DNA of 57,354 bases from Halovulum sp039180525 (GCA_039180525.1 JBCDDF010000016.1:1-57354); one strand, 5' to 3'. Counted from the stretch's first letter, positions 33,794 to 42,075 are shown. A program made the numbers and translations. Notes: generated by a model not told the origin, from the sequence alone.

Positions 33794-33869
33794 GGGCGCA
33801 GCCTTTCCGGCTTCCGGAAAGGCTCGGCGGCGCGGGCGCCGCCGCTGGGCGGGGACCGCCCAGGCGCCC
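33794..33869. repeat. Cloverleaf inverted-repeat element A
   Basis: An outer 6-bp stem GGGCGC/GCGCCC (33794-33799, 33864-33869) encloses three contiguous hairpins with no unpaired base between them: an 11-bp arm AGCCTTTCCGG-CTT-CCGGAAAGGCT (33800-33824), an 8-bp arm CGGCGGCG-CGGG-CGCCGCCG (33825-33844) and an 8-bp arm CTGGGCGG-GGA-CCGCCCAG (33845-33863). An alternative partner for the 5' outer strand, GCGCCC, lies at 33785-33790. It separates the SPFH and zinc-ribbon genes, 29 bp after the former. Confidence 0.85.
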
Positions 33870-33897
33870 TTTTGCCCGGCGGTGGCAGCGGCCCACC

Positions 33898-35004
33898 TCA
33901 GGCCGGGGGCGGGGGCGGGGGCATGACGGTAAAGAGCTGCGCCAGTTCCGCGATCTCGCCTGCCTTGGTCCAGCCGTCGATGCCCGGGGTCCAGACATGG
34001 GTGTCGCGGGTCAAGCGCCCCTCCGCGGCCATCTTGCCCAGATCGGCGCGGCTGAAGGGCCCGTGGCTCTGCCCGTCCTTCGCCGTGTGCCAGACCTTTT
34101 CCACCGGCGGTGGAGGCGGCGGCGCCGCAGTGGCCTGTGGCGCAGCGCCCCAAGGCCCGTTCGCCATCTGGCCCGCCATGGCCAGCCCCATGCCTGCGCC
34201 GAGCCCCGCGGCCATACCGCCCCCGGCGGGGTTCTGCGCGGCTTGGGTCATCGCCTCCGCCGCCGAGAACTGGGTATAGGCGCCCAGATCGCCGACGATC
34301 CCCATCGACGTACGTTTGTCGAGCGCCTTCTCCACCGCATCCGGCAGGGAGATGTTCTCGATGAAGAACGCCGGCATCGCCAGCCCATACTCCGCCAGTT
34401 GCGGGGAGACCTTGGCCGAGATCAGCTTGCCCAATTCCCCGGTATTCGCTGCCATGTCCAACACCGGGATGCCGCTGGCCGCGATGGCCTGGCTGAACTT
34501 GGCGACGATGATGTTGCGGATCTGATAGCTGATCTCATCGGTGGTGAACTCGCCATCCGTGCCGACGATCTCCTGCAGGAACAGCCCCGGATCGGTCACC
34601 CGGATCGTATAGGTGCCGAATGCGCGCAGCCGCACCGGCCCGAACTCCGGATCGCGGCACATGATCGGGTTCTTGGTGCCCCATTTCAGATCCTGAAACC
34701 GGGTTGTGTTGACGAAATAGACCTCGGACTTGAACGGGCTTTGAAAGCCGTGATCCCAATGCTGCAGCGTGGTCAGGATCGGCATGTTGTTGGTTTCGAG
34801 CATGTAAAGCCCGGGCGTGAACACATCCGCCAACTGGCCCTCATGCACGAACACCGCCGCCTGACCCTCGCGCACGGTCAGCTTGGCGCCGTATTTGATC
34901 GCGTGTCCTTGCCGTTCGAACCGCCAGACCAGCGTGTCGCGGGTGTCGTCGGTCCAGTGGATGACGTCGATGAACTCGCCTTTGAGGAAGTCGAAAATGG
35001 GCAT
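33898..35004 (-). CDS. SPFH domain protein with C-terminal GYF_2 domain
   Basis: A 368-residue protein of the 'virion core protein/YdjI-like' SPFH group. The SPFH (band-7) domain spans about 20-245 (VREGQAAVFVHEGQLADVFTPGLYML; LRAFGTYTIRVTDPGLFL; AEYGLAMPAFFIENISLP), a Gly/Ala/Met- and Pro-rich linker about 255-300, and a GYF_2 (DUF4339) domain about 300-352 (VWHTAKDGQSHGPFSRADL ... TPGIDGWTKAGEI) that typically binds Pro-rich peptides. There is no membrane helix, so it is probably a peripheral scaffold. It is 23 bp after the DUF2927 gene. Confidence 0.85.
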   Translation of the reverse strand: MPIFDFLKGEFIDVIHWTDDTRDTLVWRFERQGHAIKYGAKLTVREGQAAVFVHEGQLADVFTPGLYMLETNNMPILTTLQHWDHGFQSPFKSEVYFVNTTRFQDLKWGTKNPIMCRDPEFGPVRLRAFGTYTIRVTDPGLFLQEIVGTDGEFTTDEISYQIRNIIVAKFSQAIAASGIPVLDMAANTGELGKLISAKVSPQLAEYGLAMPAFFIENISLPDAVEKALDKRTSMGIVGDLGAYTQFSAAEAMTQAAQNPAGGGMAAGLGAGMGLAMAGQMANGPWGAAPQATAAPPPPPPVEKVWHTAKDGQSHGPFSRADLGKMAAEGRLTRDTHVWTPGIDGWTKAGEIAELAQLFTVMPPPPPPA

Positions 35005-35026
35005 GCGGCGCGGTCCTTTCGGGTCT

Positions 35027-35923
35027 TTAGCTGCTCGGGCGCAGCCCGGCTGCGCGGGCGGCGTCGGCGGCGATCTGCGGCAGAAGCGGGCGGGCCTGAG
35101 CCAGCGTCATGCCGGGATAGAGGCGCGGATCGTAAAGCATGCGCAAGAGGATCTCGTCATGCAGAGTGAGAAACGCAAACTCTTCGTCGTCATTGAAGAT
35201 CGACGGGCGCACGGCGAAGTTGTCGTTCACCAGCCCCAGCGCCTGGGTCAGTTCCTCGTGAAAGCACGAGGTGCGCCAGGTGCCGCGGTGTTCGGCCTTG
35301 ATCAGGGCAGAGGCGAAGACAATCTCGCGCGATCGGTCGGGCGCGCTGATCAGGTTCGCCCAGCACAAGACCGAAGGTGCGGAATTGCGCAGATCCCCGG
35401 CGATGGAGATCGGGAAAGAGCCGGTTTCCTCGATCGCCTGGGCAAACTGGAACTGCTCCTGCCGCTCCAACACCAGCACCAGAAAGTTGATGTCGCCATC
35501 GGGCACATAGCGGATGTCGCGGCCGGTGACCGACCGATAGCGGCTGAGCAGATCCTCGACATCGCGCAGATCGCGCCGCCGCTGCGCCTCGGGCACGCTG
35601 TCGCCGAAGATCACGCCCAGCCGTATGGGTCCCTCCCACCGGGTCAGCGTGATCGGGCGCGAGCGGTTGAGCAGCTGCCGGCCGTTTCGGAAGGTTTCGG
35701 AAAAAAAGGCGATGCGCTCGAAATTGCGGACCAGCAGGTCACGGGTGATCGGGGCGTCGGGCGGGTTGCGCTCCGTGCGCAGGCCGCCCTCGGCCTCGAT
35801 CGCGGCGGCGGTACGGGCATAGACGTCGACCAGCGCCGGGCCAAACAGATCCGGCTCTCGCTGCACCGGCGCGCAGGCCGCCAGACCCGCCAGCGCCGCA
35901 TATGCCCACCGCCGCAGCGTCAC
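35027..35923 (-). CDS. DUF2927 lipoprotein
   Basis: A 298-residue DUF2927 protein. It has a lipoprotein signal with a lipobox-like LAGLAAC (Cys17), so it is likely tethered to the periplasmic face of a membrane. The conserved C-terminal block SCFHEELTQALGLVND ... LTLHDEILLRMLYDPRLYPGMT resembles a zincin-like arrangement (His-Glu-Glu with a later His-Asp-Glu), although a protease activity is not established. It starts with GTG overlapping the TelA stop by 4 nt, so it is translationally coupled to telA. Confidence 0.82.
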   Translation of the reverse strand: MTLRRWAYAALAGLAACAPVQREPDLFGPALVDVYARTAAAIEAEGGLRTERNPPDAPITRDLLVRNFERIAFFSETFRNGRQLLNRSRPITLTRWEGPIRLGVIFGDSVPEAQRRRDLRDVEDLLSRYRSVTGRDIRYVPDGDINFLVLVLERQEQFQFAQAIEETGSFPISIAGDLRNSAPSVLCWANLISAPDRSREIVFASALIKAEHRGTWRTSCFHEELTQALGLVNDNFAVRPSIFNDDEEFAFLTLHDEILLRMLYDPRLYPGMTLAQARPLLPQIAADAARAAGLRPSS

Positions 35924-37113
35924 GTGCCCGAGACCGCGCCACCGATGGTGGCACCGGTCTTGTCCGCCCGCGATTTGGCGGCGGCGAGCGTGTTCTTTAG
36001 CTCCGCTTCCATTACCTGGAGCTCCTTCTCGGCCTCGGCCCGTTTGGTCTTGCCCTCATCGGCGATGGCCAGGCTTTCTTCGATGGTGGCGATCAGATCG
36101 GCATTGGCCTGTTTGATCGCGTCGATGTCGAACACACCGCGTTCCATCTCCTTGCGCACGGCGGCGTTGGCGCTTTTCAGGTTGGCGGCGTTGGCGGTCA
36201 GCAACTCGTTGGTCAAGTCGGTGGCTTCCTTCACCGCGCCGGCGGCCTGTTTCGACCGGTGAATGGTCACCGCCTGGGCCAGTTGCGTCTCCCACAAGGG
36301 CACGGTGTTGACCAAGGTGGAGTTGATCTTGGTCACAAGGCTCTTGTCGTTTTCCTGCACCAGCCGGATCGAGGGCAAGGATTGCATCGTCACCTGGCGG
36401 GTCAGTTTCAGATCGTGCACCCGGCGTTCCAGATCGTCGCGCGCGGCGCGCAGATCGCGCAGTTCCTGCGCCAGGATCACGCCCTGATCCTCCGGCGCGT
36501 TCTGTACCTCGGCCTCTTTGGCGGGGATGTCGGTGGCGTCGAGCACACGCAGCTTTTCCTCACCTGCAGCGATGTAGAGCGCCAGCTGGTCATAGAAATC
36601 CAGCGTCTTCTCGTACAATTTGTCCAGCGACTTGATGTCCTTCAGCAGCACGTGTTCGTGCTGCAGCAGGTTTTCGGTGATGCGGTCGATCTGGCCCTGA
36701 ACGTTCTCATAGCGCGACATGAATTCGGCCATCGGTTTGGCCTTTCCCAACAGGCGCTCCCACCAGCTGAGCTTGCGATTGGGATTCAGTTCATCGACCG
36801 AAAAACCGCGGATCGAGGTGACGATCTCGCGCAGCGCGCCGCCCGCGGGGCCGGTGTCCTTGTTCTTGACCCCCGAAAGCATCTCCTGGCTGATCGCCTG
36901 CAACTCTGCCTGCGCGGTGGAGCCGAACTGGATGATCGACTGGGTGTTGCCCATATCCAATTCACCCATGCGCCTTTCGATCTCCGCCCGTTCCGCCGGG
37001 TCGGCCTGGTCGACGACGATCAACTCGCCCTTGGGCTCGGGCAGCAGCGTCTGGGTGACTTGCTCGACTTCGGCCAGCGCGGTTTGGGCCTGGGCCCGGA
37101 CATCGTTGGTCAT
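35920..37113 (-). CDS. Toxic anion resistance protein, TelA family
   Basis: A 397-residue TelA (toxic anion resistance) protein, almost entirely alpha-helical with predicted coiled coils. Family landmarks are FGSTAQAELQAISQEML (about 63), the WWERLLGKAKP turn (about 117), the LDKLYEKTLDFYDQLALYIAAGEEKL block and the SLPSIRLVQENDKSLVTKI ... PLWETQLAQAV segment. TelA was first linked to tellurite resistance and typically sits beside XpaC, as here. There is no membrane segment. Its role is likely in envelope stress scaffolding rather than anion chemistry, by inference from family context. Confidence 0.92.
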   Translation of the reverse strand: MTNDVRAQAQTALAEVEQVTQTLLPEPKGELIVVDQADPAERAEIERRMGELDMGNTQSIIQFGSTAQAELQAISQEMLSGVKNKDTGPAGGALREIVTSIRGFSVDELNPNRKLSWWERLLGKAKPMAEFMSRYENVQGQIDRITENLLQHEHVLLKDIKSLDKLYEKTLDFYDQLALYIAAGEEKLRVLDATDIPAKEAEVQNAPEDQGVILAQELRDLRAARDDLERRVHDLKLTRQVTMQSLPSIRLVQENDKSLVTKINSTLVNTVPLWETQLAQAVTIHRSKQAAGAVKEATDLTNELLTANAANLKSANAAVRKEMERGVFDIDAIKQANADLIATIEESLAIADEGKTKRAEAEKELQVMEAELKNTLAAAKSRADKTGATIGGAVSGT

Positions 37114-37137
37114 TCTTTTACCCCTCTTTGGTCTCGC

Positions 37138-38013
37138 TCAGACGCCTTCGCGGTGCAGGCGTTCGCGCAGTACTTCAATCTCCACATCCAGCGCGGTCTT
37201 GTCGTCGCGCAGCAGATCCTCGCGATGCGCGCGAAAGCTGGTCTCTAGATCGTCCAGCAGCGCGACATACTCCGCCTTGGCCTGCGGGTCGGCGCGGCGC
37301 GTATAGAGCTGGGCGAATTTCTGCGTCGCGTCGCGGGCGCCGGTCAGATAGACGCCCAGGAACTTGCGTGCGCGGGTCAGATCGCGCGGATCTTCCTCGA
37401 CCGTGCGAAACACGTCGCGCACCGCCGCCAGCATGCGTTCGACCCGGCCTTCCAGATGCCGGTCACCGATCTGGCGCGCCGCGGCCAGGATGTCGGATAC
37501 GGTCTGTTCGGCGTTGTCCAGCGCCTCTGCCACGCGGTTGGCGTCGAAATCCGAAGCGCCCTCGATCCCCTTGCGCCGCATCGGGTCGAGCCCGAAGGCC
37601 AGCCATTGCGCGCCGCCGGCAACCAGCCCGAACACGGCCCCGGTCACCAAACTGCCCAGCCCCGCGCCCAGGGCAACGCCCAGCGCGGTGGCGGCGATGG
37701 CGAACAGCTTGCGCGGGATCGCAGGCGGGCGGGCGATGGCGCGGGCATCGAAGGCAGCCTCGGCCCGCAGCCCCTCGTTCAAAAGGATCGCGGACAGAAA
37801 CAGCAGCCCGGCGCCGCCTAACTCGGCCAGCATGCCCAGGGCATCGCCCTGCATGACCTCGCCGATGCCGGCCAGAAACAGCGGGATCGGTGCGGCATAC
37901 ATCGCCCGGGCGGCGATGTTGACCTTGGCCGCGCGGCGGCCGCGAAATCGCGCGCCCGGCTCTGCATCCGCCGCCGCCCCGGGGCTGAACTGGCCGCCAT
38001 AGCGTTGCGCCAT
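37138..38013 (-). CDS. XpaC-like 5-bromo-4-chloroindolyl phosphate hydrolysis family protein
   Basis: A 291-residue XpaC family protein. Hydrophobic helices run from about residue 38 to 75 (MYAAPIPLFLAGIGEVM; LGGAGLLFLSAILLNEGL) and 98 to 138 (KLFAIAATALGVALGAGLGSLVTGAVFGLVAGG), followed by a cytoplasmic helical domain (about 145-285) with a Glu/Arg-rich C-terminus. The family name comes from a screening phenotype, not a proven phosphatase. It directly precedes telA (24 bp), the usual pairing, and follows a 29-codon ORF by 3 bp. Confidence 0.87.
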   Translation of the reverse strand: MAQRYGGQFSPGAAADAEPGARFRGRRAAKVNIAARAMYAAPIPLFLAGIGEVMQGDALGMLAELGGAGLLFLSAILLNEGLRAEAAFDARAIARPPAIPRKLFAIAATALGVALGAGLGSLVTGAVFGLVAGGAQWLAFGLDPMRRKGIEGASDFDANRVAEALDNAEQTVSDILAAARQIGDRHLEGRVERMLAAVRDVFRTVEEDPRDLTRARKFLGVYLTGARDATQKFAQLYTRRADPQAKAEYVALLDDLETSFRAHREDLLRDDKTALDVEIEVLRERLHREGV

Positions 38014-38016
38014 GGG

Positions 38017-38106
38017 CTATACCCCCCCGAACGCGCGGAAGCCGGTGATCACCACGATCGCCAGCACCGCGATGGCCGCGGCGCGGTTGAGGGTTCGATC
38101 CTGCAT
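38017..38106 (-). CDS. 29-aa single-helix microprotein upstream of xpaC
   Basis: ATG to TAG encodes 29 residues: a short basic head (MQDRTLNR) and one hydrophobic helix (AAAIAVLAIVVITGFRAFGG). GGGAGG sits 4 nt before the ATG, one of the best ribosome sites in the region, and the stop lies 3 bp before the xpaC ATG. The ribosome site, tight spacing and membrane character together argue for translation. It may assemble with XpaC in the membrane; this is inference. Confidence 0.55.
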   Translation of the reverse strand: MQDRTLNRAAAIAVLAIVVITGFRAFGGV

Positions 38107-38175
38107 GTCGCCTCCCTGATCGGCGCCGGCACGATTACACAAGCTGGTGAAGGATATAACCCTTTGTGCAGCGCA

Positions 38176-38979
38176 TTACGAGACGCGCGATGCGCCCTGC
38201 TCGTGCGCGCGGACCGCGGCCAGTTTGCGTTGATATCCCGATTGGATGATCTCCACCAAAAACAGCACGGCGATTGAGAAGTAGAAAGTCGATTTTGCCA
38301 TTGGTTCAACAGCATAGCCGAACAGCTTCAGATGCGCCTCATGCCCGCCTTCGCCCAGCAGCACGATGCCGACGATCAGCAGAACGAACAGGCCCAAAAC
38401 CTCGTACATGCGGTTTTTCTTGATGAAAGCGGTCACACCGTCGGCCAAAAGCAGCATCGCGACGCCAGATGCGATGATGGCGATCGCAAGAACCGGAAAT
38501 ACATCGGTGATCGCCAGGGCAGAGAGGATCGAGTCAAAGCTGAAGATCAGGTTCATGAACACGATCAAGGTGATGACCTGGAACGACGACTTCTGACTTT
38601 CGCCATTGATCGGCTTGCCGATATCCTCCATCGAAAGCAAGTGACTGATTTCCTTGACGGCGGTGTACATGATGAAGACGCCGCCGAACAGGAACACGCA
38701 GACCGCGAAGTTGAAATCGCCCTCCACGATGCCGGGAATGTTGAGGCTGAAGAACGGCGCTTGCAGCAGGCTGATCAGTTGGATCATCGAAAAAAGCAGG
38801 ATGATGCGCAGCGCGATGGCGATCAGTATGCCCCAGCGCCGAACGGCCGCCTGTTCGGCAATCGGCGCGCGTTGGCTTTCGATGGAAATATAGAGAAGGT
38901 TGTCAAAGCCCAGCACCGCCTGCAGGAAAAACAAAACGGCCAGATTGCCAAGATTTGCGAAAGTAAAAAGTTCAGCCAT
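38176..38979 (-). CDS. TerC family integral membrane protein
   Basis: A 267-residue TerC family protein with about seven membrane helices. Conserved intramembrane acidic motifs are present: FLQAVLGFDNLLYISIESQR near the N-terminus and NLIFSFDSILSALAITD in the second half, which in the family form a probable metal-ion (Mn/Ca) pathway. I start at MAELFTFANLG; the longer frame adds 30 unconserved residues. It is 69 bp ahead of the microprotein/xpaC/telA run on the same strand. TerC with TelA is an established tellurite/stress association. Confidence 0.9.
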   Translation of the reverse strand: MAELFTFANLGNLAVLFFLQAVLGFDNLLYISIESQRAPIAEQAAVRRWGILIAIALRIILLFSMIQLISLLQAPFFSLNIPGIVEGDFNFAVCVFLFGGVFIMYTAVKEISHLLSMEDIGKPINGESQKSSFQVITLIVFMNLIFSFDSILSALAITDVFPVLAIAIIASGVAMLLLADGVTAFIKKNRMYEVLGLFVLLIVGIVLLGEGGHEAHLKLFGYAVEPMAKSTFYFSIAVLFLVEIIQSGYQRKLAAVRAHEQGASRVS

Positions 38980-39163
38980 CGGCCCGATTGCTCCCGTTCC
39001 TCGGATTACGATTCCTTGTCCTGTAGCAATCGCTGCAATTCCTGCACAGGCCAAAGGTCGGGGCTGCAAACCTGCGGGCGTTGTGTGACGGGCCCGATTC
39101 GGATAGGCTTATTTTGTGGGGTGACGGCGGCAGAGGCCGGTGCACAATCTGTCCGGCTGTCGG

Positions 39164-39169
39164 TATAAT
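39164..39169 (+). promoter_or_regulatory. -10 hexamer of the cspA promoter
   Basis: A perfect TATAAT, 68 bp before the cspA ATG. The hexamer 17 bp upstream (TGCACA) is a poor -35. The resulting leader of about 60 nt is shorter than the long structured leaders of enteric cold-shock genes. Confidence 0.5.
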
Positions 39170-39237
39170 TACGGCTGTCGCAACGCTATGGAGGCCCGGC
39201 GCATACCGCACCGGCGGACAATGGATTGGACTTCGAA

Positions 39238-39447
39238 ATGCCTAAAGGCACCGTCAAATGGTTCAACACCGAACGGGGGTACGGTTTTATCCAACCCGAA
39301 GGTGGCGGTAAGGACGTATTTGTGCACATCACGGCGGTTCAGGCAGCGGGGCTGACCACGCTGACCGACAATCAGCCGATCGAATTCGAACTGCGCGAGG
39401 GGAAAGACGGGCGACAGATCGCCGGCGATCTTCGCTTGGAAGAGTAG
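39238..39447 (+). CDS. Cold-shock protein (CspA family)
   Basis: A 69-residue cold-shock-domain protein. The RNP1 motif is GYGFIQPE and RNP2 is DVFVHITAV; the start MPKGTVKWFNTERG is typical of alphaproteobacterial Csp proteins. It binds single-stranded RNA/DNA and melts RNA structure. I place the start at the ATG for MPKG, four codons into the open frame. It is monocistronic and converges on the lipoprotein gene with 4 bp between stops. Confidence 0.95.
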   Translation: MPKGTVKWFNTERGYGFIQPEGGGKDVFVHITAVQAAGLTTLTDNQPIEFELREGKDGRQIAGDLRLEE

Positions 39448-39451
39448 GTCC

Positions 39452-40276
39452 TCAAAACTCCAGGCTCCGGTACTTTTCCGGGTCGAAGCGACAGGCGAAA
39501 CCGTCTCCATCTGGATCTATGTTGAAACGGTCGGTGTTCGGGCCGCCATTCGCCAGAAACTGCCGCTGTGCTTCGTCGTCATTGGCGAACTGGCGGCATG
39601 TCGCGCGCGCCTGCAGACGGTCGCGAAAGGCCGGCCGGTTATAGACGCGGACGCCCACCGGGTGCGTGGTCTGCCGCGAAAACTGGACGATATTGGCGGA
39701 CACGTCGACCTGTGGCACCGGCTCCGGCTGGACCACCACCAGTTGCTGCTGTGCCGCGTCGCGCCGCTGCTGCGCGGCGGTGCGTTCGCGCACCTGCACC
39801 TCCTGGCTGGAGGCGTTGAGGTCGATGCTGTCGTCGTTCGGATCGATGCCGATATCGGACGCCCCCGGCATCGCCGGCTGCAGGCCACCTTCGCCCGTGC
39901 CCGGCAGCGGGGTCGCGGCCAGTGCCGCGGTCACGTCCTGCGCCAGACTGGCGGCATTGGCGTCGCCGCCGGTGGCGGCCGAGGTTCCGGCGACCTGGGT
40001 GTCGGCAAGCGCCGCACCGGCCGCGTTGGCCACCGGTGTCTGGGTCGGGAACGGCCCGTCGGTCGGGGACTGGACCACGACCGTGCCGATCGGCGCGATG
40101 CCGGGCGTCCCGGCAAGCGGTGCGGGTGCGGTGCGCGGAACGGCGCCGGGCTCCGGCGGGACGAACCGCGGCGCGGGGGGCGGGTCGAAATACCCGATGC
40201 CGCCGGCCGGATTTGTACGGTCGCAAGCGGCCAGGGCCGCGATTGCGGCGATCATTGCGCAGGTGTTTCGAAACAT
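39452..40276 (-). CDS. Lipoprotein with C-terminal Excalibur-like calcium-binding motif
   Basis: A 274-residue secreted lipoprotein: signal MFRNTCAMIAAIAALAAC with lipobox LAAC (Cys18), then a long low-complexity Pro/Ala/Thr-rich stalk (20-140), a Gln/Arg-rich segment, and a C-terminal domain with TCRQFANDDEAQRQFLANGG and DPDGDGFACRFDPEKYR. The DxDGDGxxC pattern with paired Cys resembles Excalibur extracellular calcium-binding domains. The stalk suggests it spans periplasm or peptidoglycan. The function is unknown. Confidence 0.75.
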   Translation of the reverse strand: MFRNTCAMIAAIAALAACDRTNPAGGIGYFDPPPAPRFVPPEPGAVPRTAPAPLAGTPGIAPIGTVVVQSPTDGPFPTQTPVANAAGAALADTQVAGTSAATGGDANAASLAQDVTAALAATPLPGTGEGGLQPAMPGASDIGIDPNDDSIDLNASSQEVQVRERTAAQQRRDAAQQQLVVVQPEPVPQVDVSANIVQFSRQTTHPVGVRVYNRPAFRDRLQARATCRQFANDDEAQRQFLANGGPNTDRFNIDPDGDGFACRFDPEKYRSLEF

Positions 40277-40303
40277 CTCCCTCGCCTCGCTAACTGGGTA
40301 CGG

Positions 40304-41791
40304 CTACCACCATTTTTCCGCATGATGCGAGAACTGAACGTGTTTTTCCAGTGCATAGGCGGTGTTCAGCATGTCGGCCTCGCCCCACGGCTGACCGATG
40401 AGTTGCAGCCCCAGCGGCAGGCCCTGTGCATCCAGTCCCGCGGGCACCGATACGCCCGGCAGACCGGCCAGGTTCACGGTCACGGTAAAGACGTCGTTCA
40501 GATACATCTGGATCGGGTCCGCATCCGCCATCTCGCCGATACCGAACGCAGCCGACGGCGTGGCCGGGGTCAGGATCGCATCGACACCCTCGGCGAAGAC
40601 AGTCTCGAAATCGCGCTTGATCAGCGTGCGCACCCGCTGCGCGCGCCGGTAGTAGGCGTCGTAGAACCCCGCCGACAGGACATAGGCGCCGATCATGACG
40701 CGGCGCTTGACCTCGTCGCCGAACCCTTCGGCGCGGGTCCGTTCGTACATCTCCACGATGCCTTCGTCCTGTTGCAGCTTGGCGCGATGGCCATAGCGCA
40801 CGCCGTCATAGCGGGCCAGGTTGGACGACGCTTCCGCCGGCGCGATGACGTAATAGGCCGGCAGCGCGTATTTGGTGTGCGGCAGTGAGATATCGACGAT
40901 CTTCGCCCCGGCATCGCGCAGCATCTCTTGGCCCTGGCGCCACAGCGTCTCGATCTCATCGGGCATGCCGTCCATCCGGTATTCCTTTGGAATCCCGACG
41001 GTTTTTCCGCGAACATCGCCGCTGAGCGCGGCTTCGAAGTCGGGCACCGGCAGGTCGGCGGAGGTGCTGTCCTTGGCGTCGTGCCCGGCCATGGCACGCA
41101 GCATAATCGCCGCATCGCGGACGGATTTGGCCATCGGCCCGGCCTGGTCCAGCGAGGACGCGAACGCCACGATCCCCCAGCGCGAACAGCGGCCATAGGT
41201 CGGTTTGACGCCGACGATCCCGGTAAAGGCAGCCGGCTGGCGGATCGAGCCGCCGGTATCGGTGCCGGTCGCGGCCAGGCACAGATCGGCCGCCACCGCC
41301 GCCGCCGACCCGCCCGAGGATCCGCCCGGGGTCAGTGCGGTGTCCGACCCGCGCCGCCGCCATGGGTTGATCGCGGGGCCATAGGTAGAGGTTTCGTTGC
41401 TGGAGCCCATGGCGAATTCGTCCATGTTCAGCTTGCCCAGCATCACCGCGCCCGCATCCCACAGGTTTTGCGTGACGGTGCTTTCGTAAGGCGGCCGAAA
41501 CCCATCCAGGATGGCAGACGCGGCCTGCGTCTGCACGTCCCGGGTGGCGAACAGATCCTTGATGCTCAGGGGCACGCCGCACAGATCGGGCGCATCGCCG
41601 GCGGCGATCCGCCGGTCGGCCTCGGTCGCCTGAGCGCGCGCGCGCGTCGGTGTGTGTGCGGCGAACACGTTCAAGGGCGTGCTGGCGGCGGCGGCCTCCA
41701 GGCAGGATTCGGTGAGTTCGCCGGCGGTGAAGTCGCCCTTGCGCAGCCCGTCCCGTGCCGCGGCGATGGTCAGCGTGTTCAGTGCCGTCAT
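40304..41791 (-). CDS. gatA: Asp-tRNA(Asn)/Glu-tRNA(Gln) amidotransferase subunit A
   Basis: Amidase subunit of GatCAB, which converts misacylated Glu-tRNA(Gln) and Asp-tRNA(Asn) to the amide forms. The amidase signature runs through GGSSGGSAAAVAADLCLAATG with the Ser-cisSer-Lys triad (Lys in VPLSIKDLF, Ser in GTDTGGSIRQPA). 495 residues. I start at the ATG at 41791, overlapping the gatC stop by 4 nt; the frame is open for another 314 codons upstream but that part is gatC and intergenic shadow. gatB is not in the window. Confidence 0.96.
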   Translation of the reverse strand: MTALNTLTIAAARDGLRKGDFTAGELTESCLEAAAASTPLNVFAAHTPTRARAQATEADRRIAAGDAPDLCGVPLSIKDLFATRDVQTQAASAILDGFRPPYESTVTQNLWDAGAVMLGKLNMDEFAMGSSNETSTYGPAINPWRRRGSDTALTPGGSSGGSAAAVAADLCLAATGTDTGGSIRQPAAFTGIVGVKPTYGRCSRWGIVAFASSLDQAGPMAKSVRDAAIMLRAMAGHDAKDSTSADLPVPDFEAALSGDVRGKTVGIPKEYRMDGMPDEIETLWRQGQEMLRDAGAKIVDISLPHTKYALPAYYVIAPAEASSNLARYDGVRYGHRAKLQQDEGIVEMYERTRAEGFGDEVKRRVMIGAYVLSAGFYDAYYRRAQRVRTLIKRDFETVFAEGVDAILTPATPSAAFGIGEMADADPIQMYLNDVFTVTVNLAGLPGVSVPAGLDAQGLPLGLQLIGQPWGEADMLNTAYALEKHVQFSHHAEKWW

Positions 41792-42075
41792 TCCACCACC
41801 TTCGGCACCGCGAAAAAGCCTTCGCGCGCATCGGGCGCGTTCTTCAGAATATCGGCCTGCTTGTCGCCATCTGTCACACCGTCGGTGCGCCGTTTCAGTT
41901 CCATCGGCGTGACCGAGGTCATCGGCGGCACTCCGTCGATATCGACCTCGTTCAACTGATCCATGAAATCCAGAATGCGCGACAGATCGGCCGCCAGGGG
42001 CGCCAATGCCCTGTCGTCGACCTCGATACGGGCCAGATGCGCCACCCGCCGTGCGGTGTCTTTGTCGATCGCCAT
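41788..42075 (-). CDS. gatC: Asp-tRNA(Asn)/Glu-tRNA(Gln) amidotransferase subunit C
   Basis: A 95-residue GatC, which wraps around and stabilises the GatA/GatB interface. The N-terminal helical motif DKDTARRVAHLARIEVDDRAL and the central LSRILDFMDQLNEVDIDGVPPM are diagnostic. It overlaps gatA by 4 nt (ATGA). It is divergent from the exported-protein operon. Confidence 0.95.
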   Translation of the reverse strand: MAIDKDTARRVAHLARIEVDDRALAPLAADLSRILDFMDQLNEVDIDGVPPMTSVTPMELKRRTDGVTDGDKQADILKNAPDAREGFFAVPKVVE

